Position numbers and translations under genes: made by a program. The notes beneath the pieces were generated by a model, which searched no databases, was not told where the DNA came from, and saw only the letters and a list, made by a program, of their open reading frames with translations. From Rhodococcus sp. 06-462-5 (GTDB lineage Bacteria > Actinomycetota > Actinomycetes > Mycobacteriales > Mycobacteriaceae): a stretch of DNA of 54,977 nucleotides. The number at the start of each line of letters is the position of its first letter. Position 1 is the first letter of the stretch. The stretch is taken from positions 90,632 to 145,608 of the forward strand of contig NZ_NOYD01000028.1 in assembly GCF_002258315.1 (NCBI RefSeq), given 5' to 3'. Shown in pieces: positions 7,719-19,637 of the stretch.

Positions 7719-8738
7719 TCAGCTTTCTCTACTGGGGCTGACGTTCCGCGCGAACTCGCCGATGGCTCGGAGTGCGCGGCGTGCCTCGGGGACGAAATCG
7801 GCTGCCTGGAACACGTGGACCTGATCCTCGTACACCTGTAGCTCGCAGTCGACTCCGGCGACTGCGAGGCGCTGAGCCATGAGTTCGGCGTCGGCATAGA
7901 CCATTTCGGTCGAACCGACCTGGATCAGCACCGGCGGTAGGCCGGTGAGATCCCCGTCGACCGGTGATACCCGCGGACCGACTTCACCGTCGACGACGAT
8001 GCGCGCATCGACACGATCGGCCAGTGCGGTGAGTGCGGGAACCGCGTTGGACGGAAAGACCGAACATTTCGACGCGTTCTCGTGATCGAGCTTGCGGGTG
8101 GGGTCCATGTCGGTCAGGGGGGACATGGTGAAGATTCCCCCGGGTGCGGGCAGTCCGACGGTGCGCAGCGCCAGGGTGACCATGAACGCGAGGTATCCGC
8201 CCGCCGAGTCGCCGCCCAGGATGATCTGTTCCGGCCGGTAGCCGGAATCGAGAAGGAAGCGGTACGCGTCGACGCCGTCCTCGACGGCATGGCTGATCGG
8301 ATTGCGCGGCATCATGCGGTAGTTCACCGACAGCACCGCGCCGTCGACGTGTTTCGAGACTCGCGAGGTCATTCGGCGATGGGTGCGCAGGCCGCAGCAG
8401 ACGAAGGCACCGCCGTGCAGGTAGAGCACCACGCGATCGGACCCGGTGCCCTCGGCGCGGATCCATTCGGCGTCGCATTCGGCGAGCATGACGCGGCTGC
8501 GGGTGGTGCCGCTGATCTGGGGGACGAGCAGTCCGGCGTAGTCGACCAAACCCATCGGCCACGGAAGGGACGGCGTTTGCGCCCAGATCGCCAGGAACGG
8601 CCGGACGGTGAGCTGAAGGCCCTTGGACAGCATCTGCGACTGCAGGCTCGCGCCACGGACGTAATGCCTGCGTGCGGTAGCTGCTGGGTCGGTCTCTTTC
8701 ACTACGGTGAGCGCCGGATTCATGGCCGTCGCCTCCAT
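7719..8738 (-). CDS. alpha/beta hydrolase, hormone-sensitive-lipase family
   Basis: A 339-residue esterase/lipase of the HSL (family IV) group. The oxyanion-hole motif HGGAF is at about 108-112 and the nucleophile elbow GDSAGG at 176-181 (Ser178). The acid and histidine are expected near VSPVDGDL and the C-terminal QVHVFQ segment. It resembles mycobacterial LipN/LipR-type enzymes that cleave short- to medium-chain esters. ATG 8723 is an alternative start giving MNPALTVV. It is divergent from a wax-ester synthase/DGAT, which suggests a role in turning over stored or membrane esters. Confidence 0.88.
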   Translation of the reverse strand: MEATAMNPALTVVKETDPAATARRHYVRGASLQSQMLSKGLQLTVRPFLAIWAQTPSLPWPMGLVDYAGLLVPQISGTTRSRVMLAECDAEWIRAEGTGSDRVVLYLHGGAFVCCGLRTHRRMTSRVSKHVDGAVLSVNYRMMPRNPISHAVEDGVDAYRFLLDSGYRPEQIILGGDSAGGYLAFMVTLALRTVGLPAPGGIFTMSPLTDMDPTRKLDHENASKCSVFPSNAVPALTALADRVDARIVVDGEVGPRVSPVDGDLTGLPPVLIQVGSTEMVYADAELMAQRLAVAGVDCELQVYEDQVHVFQAADFVPEARRALRAIGEFARNVSPSRES

Positions 8739-8909
8739 CCCCGTTGTCGGTGCGCGGCGCGTGTGCGCCGTGCGTCGGAACCCCGCTCTATTTGGAACCC
8801 CTGGTAACGGACAATAGCGGGTAGCTTTTCGTGACCGGACGTAAGGTCGTGTTCTGAGTCACATTCGGTGCCGTACCGTGACCAAAAACAAATGGAAAAG
8901 GGACAGCTC

Positions 8910-10289
8910 ATGGCACTCATGCCCATCACGGAATCGATGTTTCTGATCGCCGAGTCACGGGAACACCCGATGCACGTGGGCGGTCTCGAGTTGTTCGTCC
9001 CGCCCGGTGATCCGCACGACTTCGCCGAGGAAGTACACCGCAAGTTCACCACGGGTGAGGTACACGAGCTCTTCCGTAAGCGCCCCGCGCGTCCGGTTCA
9101 GATCATGGGAAATCTGGCCTGGGCCTTCGACCCGGACGTGGACTTCGAGTACCACGTTCGCCGCACGGTGTTGCCTGCTCCCGGCCGAATTCGTGAGCTG
9201 TTCCAATTTCTCTCGCTCAATCACAGCGCACCGCTCGATCGGTACCGGCCGATGTGGGAGCTGCACATCATCGAGGGGCTGGCGGACGGCCGAATTGCGT
9301 TGTACACCAAGGTGCATCACTCGCTGGTCGACGGTGTCAGCGCGCTGAAACTCATGCAGCGCACGCTCACCACCGATCCCGACGATCGAAGCGGGGTTGC
9401 CACCTGGGACCCGTCGCTGTTCGGTAAGCGCAAGAAGCAGGTCGCCAACGAGCAGCCGGGACGGCTTGCTCAGCTGGGCAGTGGGCTCTCGATGGGACGC
9501 AAGATCGCGGGCGACCTCGTCGATTTCGCTCCGGCCTCGGCACGAATCGGAGTGCGCGCGTTGAAGAAAGAAGGGGCGCAGCTGCCGTTGCAGGCGCCTC
9601 GCACCATGTTCAACGTGCCCATCGGCGGTGCGCGCCGCTTCGCTGCCGAGAGTTGGTCGATCGAGCGCATCCGCACGGTCGGAACGGCTCTGGACGCCAC
9701 GCTCAACGACATGGTGCTCGCGATGTGCGCCGGAGCTCTGCGCGCGTATCTCATCGATCAGAACGCACTTCCCGAGGAACCGTTGATCGCGATGGTTCCG
9801 GTGTCGCTACGCAAGGAGGAGGACGACAAGGACGCCGGGAATTCGGTGACGACCATCCTCTGCAATCTGGCCACGGACGAGTCCGATCCGATCGTGCGGC
9901 TGGAACGGATCAAGGATTCGACCGTCAAGGGCAAACAGATGATGAGCGAACTCAACACCCTCGAGGCGCTCGCCGTCGGCGCAATCACCATGGCCCCGTT
10001 GCTGTTCGGCCCGGTGCCGGGGTTCGTCGACTACACCCCGCCGCCGTTCAACGTCATCATCTCCAACGTTCCCGGATCCAAGGAGGATCTGTACTGGAAC
10101 GGCGCGAAACTCGACGGCATCTACCCGGCGTCGATCGTGGCCGACGGGCAGGCGCTCAACATCACCGTCGCCAGTAACGGCGATTCGCTGAACTTCGGTC
10201 TCATCGGATGCCGACGCAGTGTGCCGCACCTGCAGCGCATGCTGACGCATCTGGAGAACACGTTGGAGGAGCTCGAGAAGACCTTGTGA
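8910..10289 (+). CDS. wax ester synthase/diacylglycerol O-acyltransferase (WS/DGAT)
   Basis: Transfers acyl groups from acyl-CoA to fatty alcohols or diacylglycerol, making wax esters or triacylglycerol for storage. The 459-residue protein has the catalytic HHxxxDG motif (HHSLVDG, first His at about 136), the PLW-type segment (RYRPMWELHIIEGL), and the C-terminal NVIISNVPG element. Start: the frame is open from 8868, but ATG 8910 is preceded by AAAAGGGA at good spacing and gives the usual short N-terminus before the ITESMFLIAE segment. It is divergent from an HSL-type esterase. A palindromic repeat follows the stop. Confidence 0.92.
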   Translation: MALMPITESMFLIAESREHPMHVGGLELFVPPGDPHDFAEEVHRKFTTGEVHELFRKRPARPVQIMGNLAWAFDPDVDFEYHVRRTVLPAPGRIRELFQFLSLNHSAPLDRYRPMWELHIIEGLADGRIALYTKVHHSLVDGVSALKLMQRTLTTDPDDRSGVATWDPSLFGKRKKQVANEQPGRLAQLGSGLSMGRKIAGDLVDFAPASARIGVRALKKEGAQLPLQAPRTMFNVPIGGARRFAAESWSIERIRTVGTALDATLNDMVLAMCAGALRAYLIDQNALPEEPLIAMVPVSLRKEEDDKDAGNSVTTILCNLATDESDPIVRLERIKDSTVKGKQMMSELNTLEALAVGAITMAPLLFGPVPGFVDYTPPPFNVIISNVPGSKEDLYWNGAKLDGIYPASIVADGQALNITVASNGDSLNFGLIGCRRSVPHLQRMLTHLENTLEELEKTL

Positions 10290-10298
10290 GTGCCTGCG

Positions 10299-10346
10299 GC
10301 AGTGGTGCGGTCGAGTGCCGCAGGGGGCACATAACCACACCACTGC
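10299..10346. repeat. 48-bp palindromic dispersed repeat, copy 1
   Basis: Perfect outer arms GCAGTGGTG (10299-10307) and CACCACTGC (10338-10346), plus an inner GTGCC/GGCAC pairing. It lies between the convergent WS/DGAT and metG genes, where it could act as a bidirectional terminator. The reverse complement matches the repeat at 27941-27988, sharing a core TGGTTATGTGCCCCCTG and the same arms. Confidence 0.7.
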
Positions 10347-10356
10347 GTGGAGCGCA

Positions 10357-11901
10357 CTACTCGTACTTGGGGAACACCGGCGTCGGGGTCGGTAGTGCAG
10401 TGCCGGGCACCGAACGTGTTGCGATGTCGGTGAATTGGCGATTCGACGCGCCGAGCAGGTCGAGGATGCGCGACGCGGAATCGGGCATGACGGGCTGCGT
10501 CAGGATGCTCACGATGCGCAGTACCTCGATCGTCACGTACAGCACGGTGGCCATGCGATCGGGATCGGTCTTGCGCAGTACCCACGGCTGCTGCAGCGAG
10601 AAGTAGCGGTTGGTCTCACCGAGCACCGACCAGATCGCTTCGAGCGCGGAATGGATTGCCTGCACCTCGAATTCGCGTCGACAGATCTCGAGGAGTGCAT
10701 CCGCGCGAGCCAGCATCGCCTCGTCCTCGGCGGTGAAGTCGCCGGGCGTCGGAAGCTTTCCTTCCAAATTCTTGGCGACCATCGTCAGCGAACGCTGCGC
10801 GAGGTTGCCGAGTTCGTTGGACAGGTCGGCGTTGACGCGCGCGACGATGGCCTCGTGGCTGTAGCTGCCGTCCTGACCGAACGAGACCTCGCGGAGGAAG
10901 AAGAAGCGCACCGGATCGAGTCCGTAGTTCTCCACCAACGACTTCGGGTCCAGAACGTTGCCGAGAGACTTGGACATCTTCTCGCCCTTGACGTTGAGGA
11001 ACCCGTGCACGAACACCCGCTTGGGCAGTTCGATGCCCGCGGACATCAGGAATGCCGGCCAGTAGACGGTGTGGAAGCGGGTGATGTCCTTGCCGATGAT
11101 GTGCAGATCGGCCGGCCAGAATTTCCGGAACGACTCCGACTCGACGTCGGGGTAGCCGGCACCGGTGAGGTAGTTGGTGAGCGCGTCGACCCACACGTAC
11201 ATCACGTGCGCGGGATCGCCGGGTACCGGCACACCCCAGTCGAACGTGGTTCGGGAGATCGACAGATCCCGCAGGCCGCCCTTGACGAAGTTCACGATCT
11301 CGTTGCGACGGGTGTTGGGTGCAATGAAGTCCGGCGACGCGTCGTACAGCTCGAGCAGTTTGTCCTGGTACTGCGACAGCTTGAAGAAGTACGACGACTC
11401 CTCGGTCCATTCGACCGGAGTGTTCGTCTCCGTCGCGACGCGCGAGCCGTCCTCGGCGAGGGTGGTCTCGGCCTCGGTGTAGAACGCCTCGTCTCGCACC
11501 GAGTACCAGCCGGAGTAGGAATCGAGATAGATGTCGCCGTTCGCCTCCATCCGCCTCCACAGTTCCTGGCTGGCGGTGTGGTGATCGGCGTCGGTGGTGC
11601 GGATGAAGCGTACGTACGAGATCTTCAGCAGGTCCTGAGCGGTCTGGAATGCGTCGGAGTTGCGTGCGGCGAGCTCGCGTACGTCCACGCCCTCGGTCTG
11701 TGCAGTCTGCTGCATCTTCAGGCCGTGCTCGTCGGTGCCCGTCAGGAATCGCACGTCGTAGCCGTCGAGGCGCTTGAAGCGCGCGATGGTGTCGGTGGCG
11801 ATGTACTCGTAGGCGTGTCCGATGTGCGGAGCGCCGTTGGGGTACGCGATCGCCGTGGTGACGTAGAACGGTGGCCGTGGGGCATCAGCTGGCGCAGTCA
11901 T
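10357..11901 (-). CDS. metG: methionyl-tRNA synthetase
   Basis: A class I aminoacyl-tRNA synthetase that charges tRNA-Met. The 514-residue protein has HIGH at residues 26-29 and KMSKS at about 308-312. It is the short form without a C-terminal tRNA-binding domain, as in mycobacterial MetS (Rv1007c). The C-terminal anticodon-binding alpha-helical bundle runs from about 365. TAGAGT on the minus strand (11916-11911) lies 9 nt before ATG 11901, suggesting a leaderless mRNA. The same bases read on the plus strand give the tatD -10. Divergent from tatD with only 21 bp between start codons. Confidence 0.97.
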   Translation of the reverse strand: MTAPADAPRPPFYVTTAIAYPNGAPHIGHAYEYIATDTIARFKRLDGYDVRFLTGTDEHGLKMQQTAQTEGVDVRELAARNSDAFQTAQDLLKISYVRFIRTTDADHHTASQELWRRMEANGDIYLDSYSGWYSVRDEAFYTEAETTLAEDGSRVATETNTPVEWTEESSYFFKLSQYQDKLLELYDASPDFIAPNTRRNEIVNFVKGGLRDLSISRTTFDWGVPVPGDPAHVMYVWVDALTNYLTGAGYPDVESESFRKFWPADLHIIGKDITRFHTVYWPAFLMSAGIELPKRVFVHGFLNVKGEKMSKSLGNVLDPKSLVENYGLDPVRFFFLREVSFGQDGSYSHEAIVARVNADLSNELGNLAQRSLTMVAKNLEGKLPTPGDFTAEDEAMLARADALLEICRREFEVQAIHSALEAIWSVLGETNRYFSLQQPWVLRKTDPDRMATVLYVTIEVLRIVSILTQPVMPDSASRILDLLGASNRQFTDIATRSVPGTALPTPTPVFPKYE

Positions 11902-11909
11902 GGTGCGCC

Positions 11910-11916
11910 TACTCTA
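11910..11916. promoter_or_regulatory. shared bidirectional -10 element for metG and tatD
   Basis: The heptamer TACTCTA reads TACTCT on the plus strand (7 nt before GTG 11923 of tatD) and TAGAGT on the minus strand (9 nt before ATG 11901 of metG). With only 21 bp between the two start codons, both genes could be transcribed as leaderless messages from one symmetric -10 box. Confidence 0.5.
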
Positions 11917-11922
11917 ACCAGC

Positions 11923-12750
11923 GTGAGCAGAGACCGTCCCGCACCACCGTTGCCCGAGCCCGTCGGCACTCTCGTCGATGCGCACACCCACCTCGACGCG
12001 TGTGGGGCGACCGACGCGGCGAGTGTGGCCGCGATCGTGGACAAGGCCGAGTCCGTCGGTGTCACGCGGGTGGTCACGATCGCCGACGATCTCGAGGCCG
12101 CGCGCTTCGCCGTCGACGCGGCGTCCTGGGATCCGCGGGTGTGGGCCGCGGTGGCCATTCATCCCACGCGCGCGAACGTGCTCGACGACGCAGCCAAGGC
12201 CGAGATCGAGCAGTTGGCGTCGGATCCTCGTGTGGTGGCGGTCGGGGAGACCGGGCTGGACTACTACTGGCCCGGCAAGCTCGACGGTTGCGCCACGGTG
12301 GCCGAGCAGCACGAGGGCTTTCGGTGGCACATCGATCTGGCGAAGCGTCTGGGCAAGCCGTTGATGATTCACAATCGTGAGGCCGACGAGGACCTGCTGG
12401 CCGTTCTGACGGCGGAAGGTGCTCCCGAGACGGTGATCTTCCACTGCTTCTCCGGTGGTCCCGAGACCGCGAAGGCCTGCGTCGACGCCGGCTACGTTCT
12501 CAGCTTCTCGGGGACCGTCAGTTTCAAGAATGCGCACGCGTTGCGTGAGGCTGCGCTGTTGGTACCCGACGAGTTGGTGCTGGTGGAGACCGACGCGCCG
12601 TTCCTCACGCCGCATCCGTATCGAGGTGCACCCAACGAGCCGTACTGCCTGCCGTACACCGCGCGGGCGTTGGCCGACATTCGCGGCCAGGATCCGGCGG
12701 AGCTTGCTGCGCACGCCACCGCCAATGCCGAGAGGGTGTACGGCCTCTAG
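11923..12750 (+). CDS. tatD: TatD family metal-dependent DNase
   Basis: A metallo-dependent hydrolase of the TatD/YcfH family, thought to act as a 3'-5' DNase in DNA repair or quality control. The 275-residue protein has the metal-binding HTHLD near residues 20-24, the AIHPTRA segment, GETGLDYYW (metal-bridging Glu), MIHNREAD, FHCFSG and VETDAPFL, in family order. Start: the frame is open far upstream across metG antisense, but GTG 11923 has TACTCT 7 nt upstream and gives the right N-terminus. It is followed by rpfB and rsmA as in M. tuberculosis (Rv1008-Rv1010). Confidence 0.95.
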   Translation: MSRDRPAPPLPEPVGTLVDAHTHLDACGATDAASVAAIVDKAESVGVTRVVTIADDLEAARFAVDAASWDPRVWAAVAIHPTRANVLDDAAKAEIEQLASDPRVVAVGETGLDYYWPGKLDGCATVAEQHEGFRWHIDLAKRLGKPLMIHNREADEDLLAVLTAEGAPETVIFHCFSGGPETAKACVDAGYVLSFSGTVSFKNAHALREAALLVPDELVLVETDAPFLTPHPYRGAPNEPYCLPYTARALADIRGQDPAELAAHATANAERVYGL

Positions 12751-12757
12751 CTGCTGA

Positions 12758-13981
<1,224 letters not shown>

Positions 13982-13986
13982 TCCCG

Positions 13987-13992
13987 TAGAGT
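13987..13992 (+). promoter_or_regulatory. -10 element for leaderless rsmA
   Basis: TAGAGT lies 7 nt before GTG 14000, within the 18-bp gap after rpfB. No Shine-Dalgarno sequence is present, so rsmA probably has its own leaderless transcript besides read-through from rpfB. Confidence 0.5.
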
Positions 13993-13999
13993 TTCCGCC

Positions 14000-14875
14000 G
14001 TGTCCGAACATGTGAGGGGATCCGCGGCCCTGCTGGGTCCCGCCGAGGTCCGCTCGTTGGCCGCCGAGCTCGACGTGCGGCCCACCAAGCAGCTCGGGCA
14101 GAACTTCGTGCACGACGCCAATACTGTTCGACGCATCGTCGCCTCCGCGGGAGTGGGCCCACAGGACACGGTCCTCGAGGTCGGCCCCGGCCTCGGTTCG
14201 TTGACTCTGGCGTTGCTCGATGTGGCCGATTCCGTCATCGCCGTCGAGATCGACCCCAAGCTCGCGAACCGCTTGCCCACCACGGTGGCCGACCGGGCTC
14301 CCACTCTGGCGGATCGGCTGACGGTGATCGAGGCCGACGCGCTGCGCGTCCGAGCGGCGGACATTGCGGGGGAGCCGACTGCTCTGGTGGCCAACCTGCC
14401 CTACAACGTCGCGGTTCCCGTGCTGATTCATCTGTTCTCGGAATTACCGAGTCTTCGCGTCGCCGTAGTGATGGTCCAGGCCGAGGTGGCCGATCGACTC
14501 GCGGCGGTACCGGGAAGCAAGATCTACGGCATCCCCAGCGTCAAGGCCAGGTTCTTCGGAGACGTCAAAAGAGCAGGTGCAGTGGGCCGTTCGGTGTTCT
14601 GGCCGGTACCGAAGGTCGAATCGGGACTGGTGCGCATCGATCGGTACGCCGAGCCGCCGTGGCCCACCGACACCGCGCATCGCAAGGCCGTGTTCGCGGT
14701 CATCGACGCCGCATTCGCGCAGCGACGCAAGACATTGCGTGCAGCTCTCGCCGGTTGGGCCGGCTCCCCGGTGGCGGCCGAACGCCGCTTGCGTGAGGCC
14801 GGAATCGACCCGACGGCGCGCGGCGAGACCATCGACGCTGCCGCTTTCGTCCGCTTGGCCGCCACCGAAGCCTGA
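14000..14875 (+). CDS. rsmA: 16S rRNA (adenine(1518)-N6/adenine(1519)-N6)-dimethyltransferase RsmA (KsgA)
   Basis: Dimethylates two adjacent adenosines near the 3' end of 16S rRNA in late small-subunit assembly; loss usually gives kasugamycin resistance. The 291-residue protein has [14 protein letters not shown], the SAM-binding motif [10 protein letters not shown] (about 55-64), EIDPKLA, and the catalytic NLPYNVAVP (NxPY). The C-terminal small domain ([12 protein letters not shown]) is present. GTG start chosen from the upstream TAGAGT. Convergent with the nuclease gene, 8 bp apart. Confidence 0.96.
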   Translation: MSEHVRGSAALLGPAEVRSLAAELDVRPTKQLGQNFVHDANTVRRIVASAGVGPQDTVLEVGPGLGSLTLALLDVADSVIAVEIDPKLANRLPTTVADRAPTLADRLTVIEADALRVRAADIAGEPTALVANLPYNVAVPVLIHLFSELPSLRVAVVMVQAEVADRLAAVPGSKIYGIPSVKARFFGDVKRAGAVGRSVFWPVPKVESGLVRIDRYAEPPWPTDTAHRKAVFAVIDAAFAQRRKTLRAALAGWAGSPVAAERRLREAGIDPTARGETIDAAAFVRLAATEA

Positions 14876-14883
14876 GGCGCTCC

Positions 14884-15699
14884 CTACAGGTGGACGTCCG
14901 ACAGGCGCGTCAGCTCGGTCCACTTCGACGCCTCCGCACGAGCCGCGGCCACCGGTGCGTAGCGATCGGCCTCGATCAGCACACCCAGGTCCAGGCCGGT
15001 CATCGACGCGATGTCGGCCACCGGAACCTGGTACGTCCGGTAGGGGCCGAGGGGCGGGGGATCGGTCTCGAGTCGTAGCGGCTTGTCGAGGATCGGGTCG
15101 AGAGACGGCGACTGGTCGAGGACGTATCCGGTGCATGCGGGAGTCGAATCCTGCGACCATGCCGCGATCTTGAAGAATTGCCGCGGAATGGCGACGCCTC
15201 GGTAGACCGGATCGTCGTCGGCGAAGATGCAGCCGCTGAAGACCGAGAGCTTCCGGTCGTACTGCTCGGCGTTTCCCAGCACGTAGTCCTCGAGCCCCAG
15301 CCACAGCGTCTTCGACTGGTTCAGCGTGGCCGTCTGCGGGGCGCACACGGTGTAGTGGAACGTGTCCTCGTTGGCGCGCTCGGCCACCGCACGCTCACCC
15401 CACACCGGATCTCGCCTGCGAACCAGATGCCCGCGATCGAGATCGTTGTTCCTGTACAACTCGTTGCCCGCCTGCTGCGCAGCCGGTAGCCGATCGTCGA
15501 GTCGCCAGTTGTCTCCCCGCCCGACATCCTGCAGGCTCGCACCGTCGATGTTGACGCCGGTGACCGCGGCGAGGCGTCGGGCAGGGTCGATGGACACCGA
15601 GAAGTGCGTGTACGGAAGTACCACCACGTCGGCGCGATCGGGCAACGGAACGTCGATGTCGGCCAGGAACTTCGGGTCGAAACCGAGTGGTGTCGTCAT
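14884..15699 (-). CDS. DNA/RNA non-specific endonuclease (beta-beta-alpha metal type)
   Basis: A 271-residue nuclease of the NUC1/EndoG/Serratia family. The hallmark DRGHLVRR motif (catalytic His in DRGH) lies near residues 88-95, with the metal-binding Asn probably in ANEDTFHYTVCAPQ or TLNQS just after. No signal peptide is visible, so it may be cytoplasmic or leave by another route. No immunity gene or secretion tag is adjacent, which argues against a toxin role, though this cannot be excluded. Codon use is like its neighbours. It precedes nothing on its strand except rsmA's convergent end. Confidence 0.85.
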   Translation of the reverse strand: MTTPLGFDPKFLADIDVPLPDRADVVVLPYTHFSVSIDPARRLAAVTGVNIDGASLQDVGRGDNWRLDDRLPAAQQAGNELYRNNDLDRGHLVRRRDPVWGERAVAERANEDTFHYTVCAPQTATLNQSKTLWLGLEDYVLGNAEQYDRKLSVFSGCIFADDDPVYRGVAIPRQFFKIAAWSQDSTPACTGYVLDQSPSLDPILDKPLRLETDPPPLGPYRTYQVPVADIASMTGLDLGVLIEADRYAPVAAARAEASKWTELTRLSDVHL

Positions 15700-15711
15700 C
15701 TGCCCATTGAC

Positions 15712-16701
15712 TCACGTACCGGTTACCGGAGGGTGAACCGCCGCGAGGTATCGCTCGTTCAGCCTCGCGTGCCGCTCGGCCACGATGCGGCACTCCTCGC
15801 GCAGTTCCGGTGGATCGAGCACCGTGAAATCGGTGTCGAACGCCGCCAGCCACCGCGCGATCGAGGGCAGTGAATCTCCGGCCAACACCACCGCGCAGGT
15901 GCGCTCGTCGATGGATTCGAGTGTGCCCCATTGCTCGTCGATCATCGGAGCAATCGTCTCGATCGGGGCGTGCAACGCGATCCGCGCCTGAACTCGGGCG
16001 TACGCACGATCGATTCCCTTCGAGACGAACGCCGCCGCACCGCCCGGCGGCAGCTCGCGGGGCGTGAACCGCGGACCCGTCGGAATCTTCGGCGTCAGGC
16101 GATCCACTCGAAACGACCGCCAATCCTCCCGCAGCACATCCCAACCCAGCAGATACCAGCGCGCTCCCGCCCGCACCAGGCTGTACGGCTCCACCTCGCG
16201 CCTGGACTCGGAACCGTCGTGCTTGCGGTAGTCGAACCGCAACCGCTCGTGTCCGTGGCACACCGCCGCCACCGTGGACAGCACCGACGCATCCACCGCC
16301 GAACGCGGTGTCCTGTCCACCACGTCGATGCGCAACGCGTCGAGCCGATGCTGGATGCGCGAGGGCATCACCTGCCGCAACTTCGTCAACGCCCGCAACG
16401 ACGCCTCCCCGATGCCCGCCACCGAGCCCCCGGCGGCGGACTGCAACCCGAACGCCACCGCCAGCGCCTCGTCGTCGTCGAGCAGTAGCGGGGGCATCTC
16501 CGCGCCGGGACCGAGCTGATAGCCGCCACCGACACCCGGCGTCGCATTGACCGGGTAACCGATGTCTCGCAGCTTGTCCACGTCTCGCCGCAGCGTGCGA
16601 GGAGTGACGTCGAGTCGCTCCGCCAATTCCGCGCCCGCCCAGTCACGACGCGTCTGCAGCAGAGACAACAGTCGCAACAACCGAGCCGATGTTTCCTTCA
16701 T
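15712..16701 (-). CDS. WYL-domain HTH transcriptional regulator
   Basis: A 329-residue regulator with an N-terminal HTH_11-type winged helix (SARLLRLLSLLQTRRDWAGAELAERLDVTPRTLRRDVDKL, about residues 3-45), a central WYL domain with the PYSLVRAGARWYLLGWD segment, and a C-terminal WCX extension. Such proteins sense oligonucleotides or other nucleic-acid-derived ligands in known cases, but the ligand here is unknown. The frame is open to 17010, over the ispE start; ATG 16701 gives the proper family N-terminus. It is 12 bp upstream of the nuclease gene on the same strand, so the two may be cotranscribed. Confidence 0.88.
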   Translation of the reverse strand: MKETSARLLRLLSLLQTRRDWAGAELAERLDVTPRTLRRDVDKLRDIGYPVNATPGVGGGYQLGPGAEMPPLLLDDDEALAVAFGLQSAAGGSVAGIGEASLRALTKLRQVMPSRIQHRLDALRIDVVDRTPRSAVDASVLSTVAAVCHGHERLRFDYRKHDGSESRREVEPYSLVRAGARWYLLGWDVLREDWRSFRVDRLTPKIPTGPRFTPRELPPGGAAAFVSKGIDRAYARVQARIALHAPIETIAPMIDEQWGTLESIDERTCAVVLAGDSLPSIARWLAAFDTDFTVLDPPELREECRIVAERHARLNERYLAAVHPPVTGT

Positions 16702-16782
16702 GACCACACGATGCCACGCAATGCGGACGTATTCTGTCCGCATGGGGCACCCTGGTGGTGAACTCGGCCGCTGTTTCTCCAC

Positions 16783-16788
16783 TACTGT
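16783..16788 (+). promoter_or_regulatory. -10 element for leaderless ispE
   Basis: TACTGT lies 8 nt before GTG 16797. No ribosome-binding site is seen. The element supports GTG 16797 rather than the earlier in-frame GTG at 16755. Confidence 0.4.
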
Positions 16789-16796
16789 GGTTACTC

Positions 16797-17731
16797 GTGC
16801 TGTCTGTCGTTCCCACACCCGTTGTCGTTCGGGCCCCGTCGAAGGTGAATCTGCATCTGTCGGTCGGTGACCTGCGTCCCGACGGCTTTCACGAGCTGAC
16901 GACGGTGTTCCAGGCGCTCTCGCTCTCGGACGAACTGTCGGTGATTCCGGCCAAGACACTGTCGGTTCGGGTGCGCGGCGACGACGCGAGGGTGGTTCCC
17001 ACCGATTCACGGAATCTGGTGTGGAAGGCCGCCGAGTTGCTGGGGCGTCGGGTCGGGCGCGAGCCGTCGGTGGAGATCACCATCGACAAGGGAATTCCGG
17101 TGGCCGGCGGGATGGCAGGCGGAAGTGCCGATGCTGCCGCGACCCTGGTGGCACTGAACGCGATGTGGCATCTCGATCTCTCGCGTGACGAGCTCGACGA
17201 GGTGGCGGCCCAACTCGGCAGCGACGTGCCGTTCTCGTTGCACGGCGGTACTGCGGTCGGAACCGGTCGCGGGGAGAAGCTGCTTCCGGTGCTCTCGCGC
17301 AACAGTTTTCACTGGGTGCTGGCGTTGGCGAAGGGCGGTCTGCAGACGCCTGCCGTCTACAACGAACTCGACGAGTTGCGCGCCAAGGGTGACCCGCCCC
17401 GTCTCGGCGGCACCGAGGATCTGATGCATGCGCTGGCGTCCGGCGATGCGCGTGCACTCGCGCCGTTGCTCGGCAACGACCTGCAGGCCGCCGCGGTGTC
17501 GCTGATGCCGCAGTTGCGTCGCACGCTGCGTGCGGGAGTCACCGCCGGGGCATTGGCGGGCATCGTGTCCGGCTCGGGCCCCACCTGCGCGTTCCTGTGC
17601 GCCGACGCCGACGCGGCGGTGTCGGTGAGCGCTGAATTGTCCGGTGCCGGTGTGTGCCGCACCGTCCGTGTTGCGAGTGGACCGGTTCCCGGTGCTCGTG
17701 TTGTCACTAGTGAATCGATTGGTTTTTCCTG

Positions 17732-17732
<1 letters not shown>
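16797..17732 (+). CDS. ispE: 4-diphosphocytidyl-2-C-methyl-D-erythritol kinase IspE
   Basis: A GHMP kinase of the non-mevalonate (MEP) isoprenoid pathway; phosphorylates CDP-methylerythritol with ATP. The 311-residue protein has the N-terminal APSKVNLHL segment (catalytic Lys), [15 protein letters not shown], the glycine-rich phosphate loop [15 protein letters not shown], and the C-terminal [12 protein letters not shown] 16797 gives a length close to mycobacterial IspE (about 306). Its stop overlaps the start of the ABC-F gene (TGATG), so the two are translationally coupled. Confidence 0.94.
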
Positions 17733-19528
<1,796 letters not shown>

Positions 19529-19557
19529 AGCCTGCGGCATGTGAACGGCTGAATAAT

Positions 19558-19626
19558 GGGTCGTTCCGCAGGCTCCACTCCTGTCCCGTAGCCCACTACG
19601 AAGTTTCGCTCACCTGCGCGCAGCGC
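19558..19626. repeat. dispersed ~69-bp repeat, copy A
   Basis: Shares three long identical blocks with 29503-29570: GGGTCGTTCCGC, then GGCTCCACTCCTG, then CTACGAAGT and CTCACCTG, with small differences between. It occupies the gap between the ABC-F gene and the DUF4166-like gene on the same strand. No coding capacity of its own is evident. Confidence 0.7.
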
Positions 19627-19637
19627 ATACTGGAGTC

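Noticed and set aside
10435..12750. 771-residue plus-strand open frame
   Set aside because: Its first ~496 codons are antisense to metG with its intact HIGH and KMSKS motifs. Only the part from GTG 11923 is a real gene (tatD).
14884..15699. Nuclease as a secreted toxin with an immunity gene
   Set aside because: No signal peptide, secretion domain or adjacent small immunity ORF is visible; the neighbour is a WYL regulator.
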